A DNA stretch of 16,174 bases from JAVBPB01 sp031549965 (GTDB taxonomy: Bacteria > Bacillota > Clostridia > Lachnospirales > Lachnospiraceae), in the NCBI GenBank assembly GCA_031549965.1, contig JAVBPB010000148.1:1-16174 (forward strand), read 5' to 3'. The stretch's first letter is position 1, and each line of letters begins with the position of its first letter. Positions 15,270 through 16,174 of the stretch are shown here, one piece after another. The position numbers and the translations under genes are program-made. The notes beneath the pieces are model-generated. The model had not been told where the DNA came from, made no database searches, and saw only the letters and a program-made list of their open reading frames with translations.

Positions 15270-15298
15270 TTTACATTTACTCAAAAATCCATTATCAT
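15270..15298 (+). promoter_or_regulatory. Sigma-A promoter of the chemoreceptor gene
   Basis: TTTACA (15270-15275), a spacer of exactly 17 bases and TATCAT (15293-15298), each 5/6 to consensus. It starts about 40 bases before the ATG. This would be housekeeping control rather than the flagellar sigma-D type. Confidence 0.65.
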
Positions 15299-15338
15299 TA
15301 AGTTAATAAATACTATTAATTAATAAAGGAGACTTACT

Positions 15339-16174
15339 ATGCAAAAGCGAGAAAAGATAATTAAGAGTAAAGAAAAAAATACTGATAGATTAGTTAAGAA
15401 AAATAAATTAACCAGAGAAGAAAAAGAAGACAGAAAAGAGAAAAGAAAAGAAGAAAGAAAAGAAATTAGGAAAAATAAACCAGTAAAAATAAAAACTAAA
15501 TACAAAAATGAAAAGGGTAAATCTACTTCAAAAAAATTATTTAATCTCAGAAGTATAGGAATGCAGTTGATTGTTGCGTTTATGATTCCTGTATCCTTAA
15601 TAGTGGTAGTAGGTGTAACATCATATACAACAGCATCTAATGCTATAATAAAAAATTATGAGAATACAACCACCCAAACATTAATGAAGACAGCTGATTA
15701 TGTGGGATTGATAGTAGAAAATGCAGAATCTAAGGCATTGTCAATGGCGTTTGAGAAAAATTTAGTTAAATATTATTCTGGCATATTAACAGATCCATTA
15801 GAAGAAAATGATTTATTCAAAATAGTAAGTGGAAACTTGACAGTTGCAGCAGTTTCAGATAAATTTTTAAGCTCAGTTACAGTTTTTGCAAACTATGGTA
15901 ACCCAGTTTCTTCAATTAGTTCAGTGAAAAAAAATATATATGAAGAATTTATGCAGTCAGATGATTATAAAGACTTTAAGGAAAATAATGACCATGGAAT
16001 ATTGTGGAGAGGTTACCACAGATACATAGATCAAAAAGTTCCATATAAATCAACTAAATATGCAATTTCTTTAACAAGATCAATTTTGAATAATTCTAGT
16101 TCTGAAATAGGATATCTGATTATGGATATTAAAATGGACACTATAAATGAAATTCTACAAGGTATGTATCATGG
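15339..16174 (+). CDS. Methyl-accepting chemotaxis protein, N-terminal part (runs off the right edge)
   Basis: The frame stays open for 278 codons from ATG 15339, with AAAGGAG eight bases before it, to the window end. It begins with a very Lys/Glu/Arg-rich cytoplasmic segment of about 68 residues. A membrane helix follows (R-S-I-G-M-Q-L-I-V-A-F-M-I-P-V-S-L-I-V-V-V-G-V-T-S-Y), whose sequence is typical of the first helix of Clostridial chemoreceptors. The start of an extracellular sensor domain comes next, helical at first (N-A-I-I-K-N-Y-E-N-T-T-T-Q-T), probably of the Cache type. The second helix, HAMP and signalling domain should lie beyond the window. The ligand is unknown. A sensor kinase with a similar front is an alternative until the 3' part is seen. 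Confidence 0.8.
   Translation, partial: MQKREKIIKSKEKNTDRLVKKNKLTREEKEDRKEKRKEERKEIRKNKPVKIKTKYKNEKGKSTSKKLFNLRSIGMQLIVAFMIPVSLIVVVGVTSYTTASNAIIKNYENTTTQTLMKTADYVGLIVENAESKALSMAFEKNLVKYYSGILTDPLEENDLFKIVSGNLTVAAVSDKFLSSVTVFANYGNPVSSISSVKKNIYEEFMQSDDYKDFKENNDHGILWRGYHRYIDQKVPYKSTKYAISLTRSILNNSSSEIGYLIMDIKMDTINEILQGMYH

Noticed and set aside
1..16174. CRISPR array, tRNA or rRNA genes, prophage
   Set aside because: No regularly spaced repeats, no cloverleaf or rRNA segments and no phage structural genes were seen on reading both strands.

Overview
The window is very AT-rich DNA. It carries a Gx-transporter (Hpre_diP_synt_I) gene, an alanyl-tRNA editing protein, a FliK-like flagellar protein, a Gram-positive style lipoprotein glycosidase, a chemoreceptor and Clostridium-type Rhs toxin debris. 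Ribosome binding sites are strong (GGAGG type) and promoters are sigma-A like. Together these point to a motile low-GC Firmicute of the class Clostridia (Clostridium or Lachnospiraceae-like). No species can be named from the sequence alone.

Bases 1-4480 form an accessory region. A possible transposase tail (2-109) is followed by a group II intron (about 125-1880) encoding a reverse transcriptase/maturase. The 3' exon is the end of an rhs gene: the Rhs core motif plus a DUF4329-like C-terminal domain broken by one frameshift. Nine bases after it starts an NTF2-fold immunity gene. Next come an orphan toxin-like C-terminal module without a proper start and a second small membrane-anchored protein, probably its immunity partner. 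The stretch up to 4480 holds a strong bidirectional terminator hairpin and a MITE-like element of about 154 bp with near-perfect 17-bp inverted ends. The bases left of the intron do not encode Rhs, so the two intron flanks do not look like halves of one gene.

Bases 4481-8334 are a minus-strand cluster. In transcription order it encodes a secreted protein with Asp-box-like repeats, an OmpR-family response regulator, a sensor histidine kinase and a LacI-family repressor. Gaps of 46, 4 and 24 bases suggest one operon. The candidate promoter has an 11-bp tandem direct repeat at its -35 region, which could be the regulator's own site.

Bases 8555-10296 (plus strand) carry a Gx transporter family membrane protein and an AlaX-type Ala-tRNA editing protein. 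A minus-strand FliK-like gene (10442-11968) follows, bracketed by a 23-bp perfect inverted repeat (29/31 when extended), with a third 14-bp copy on its left. The 12012-12314 gap holds two hairpins, the second followed by a T-run (small RNA or attenuator candidate), and a good sigma-A promoter. That promoter drives a GH3 (NagZ-like) lipoprotein. A DUF1015 protein and the 5' part of a methyl-accepting chemotaxis receptor complete the window; the receptor runs off the right edge and has its own promoter and a perfect 22-bp palindrome upstream.

The most interesting points are the remodelled Rhs toxin/immunity island with chimeric intron flanks, the inverted repeats around the FliK-like gene (which would also allow 5'UTR-3'UTR pairing of its mRNA), and the secreted Asp-box protein wired to a two-component system and a LacI regulator.
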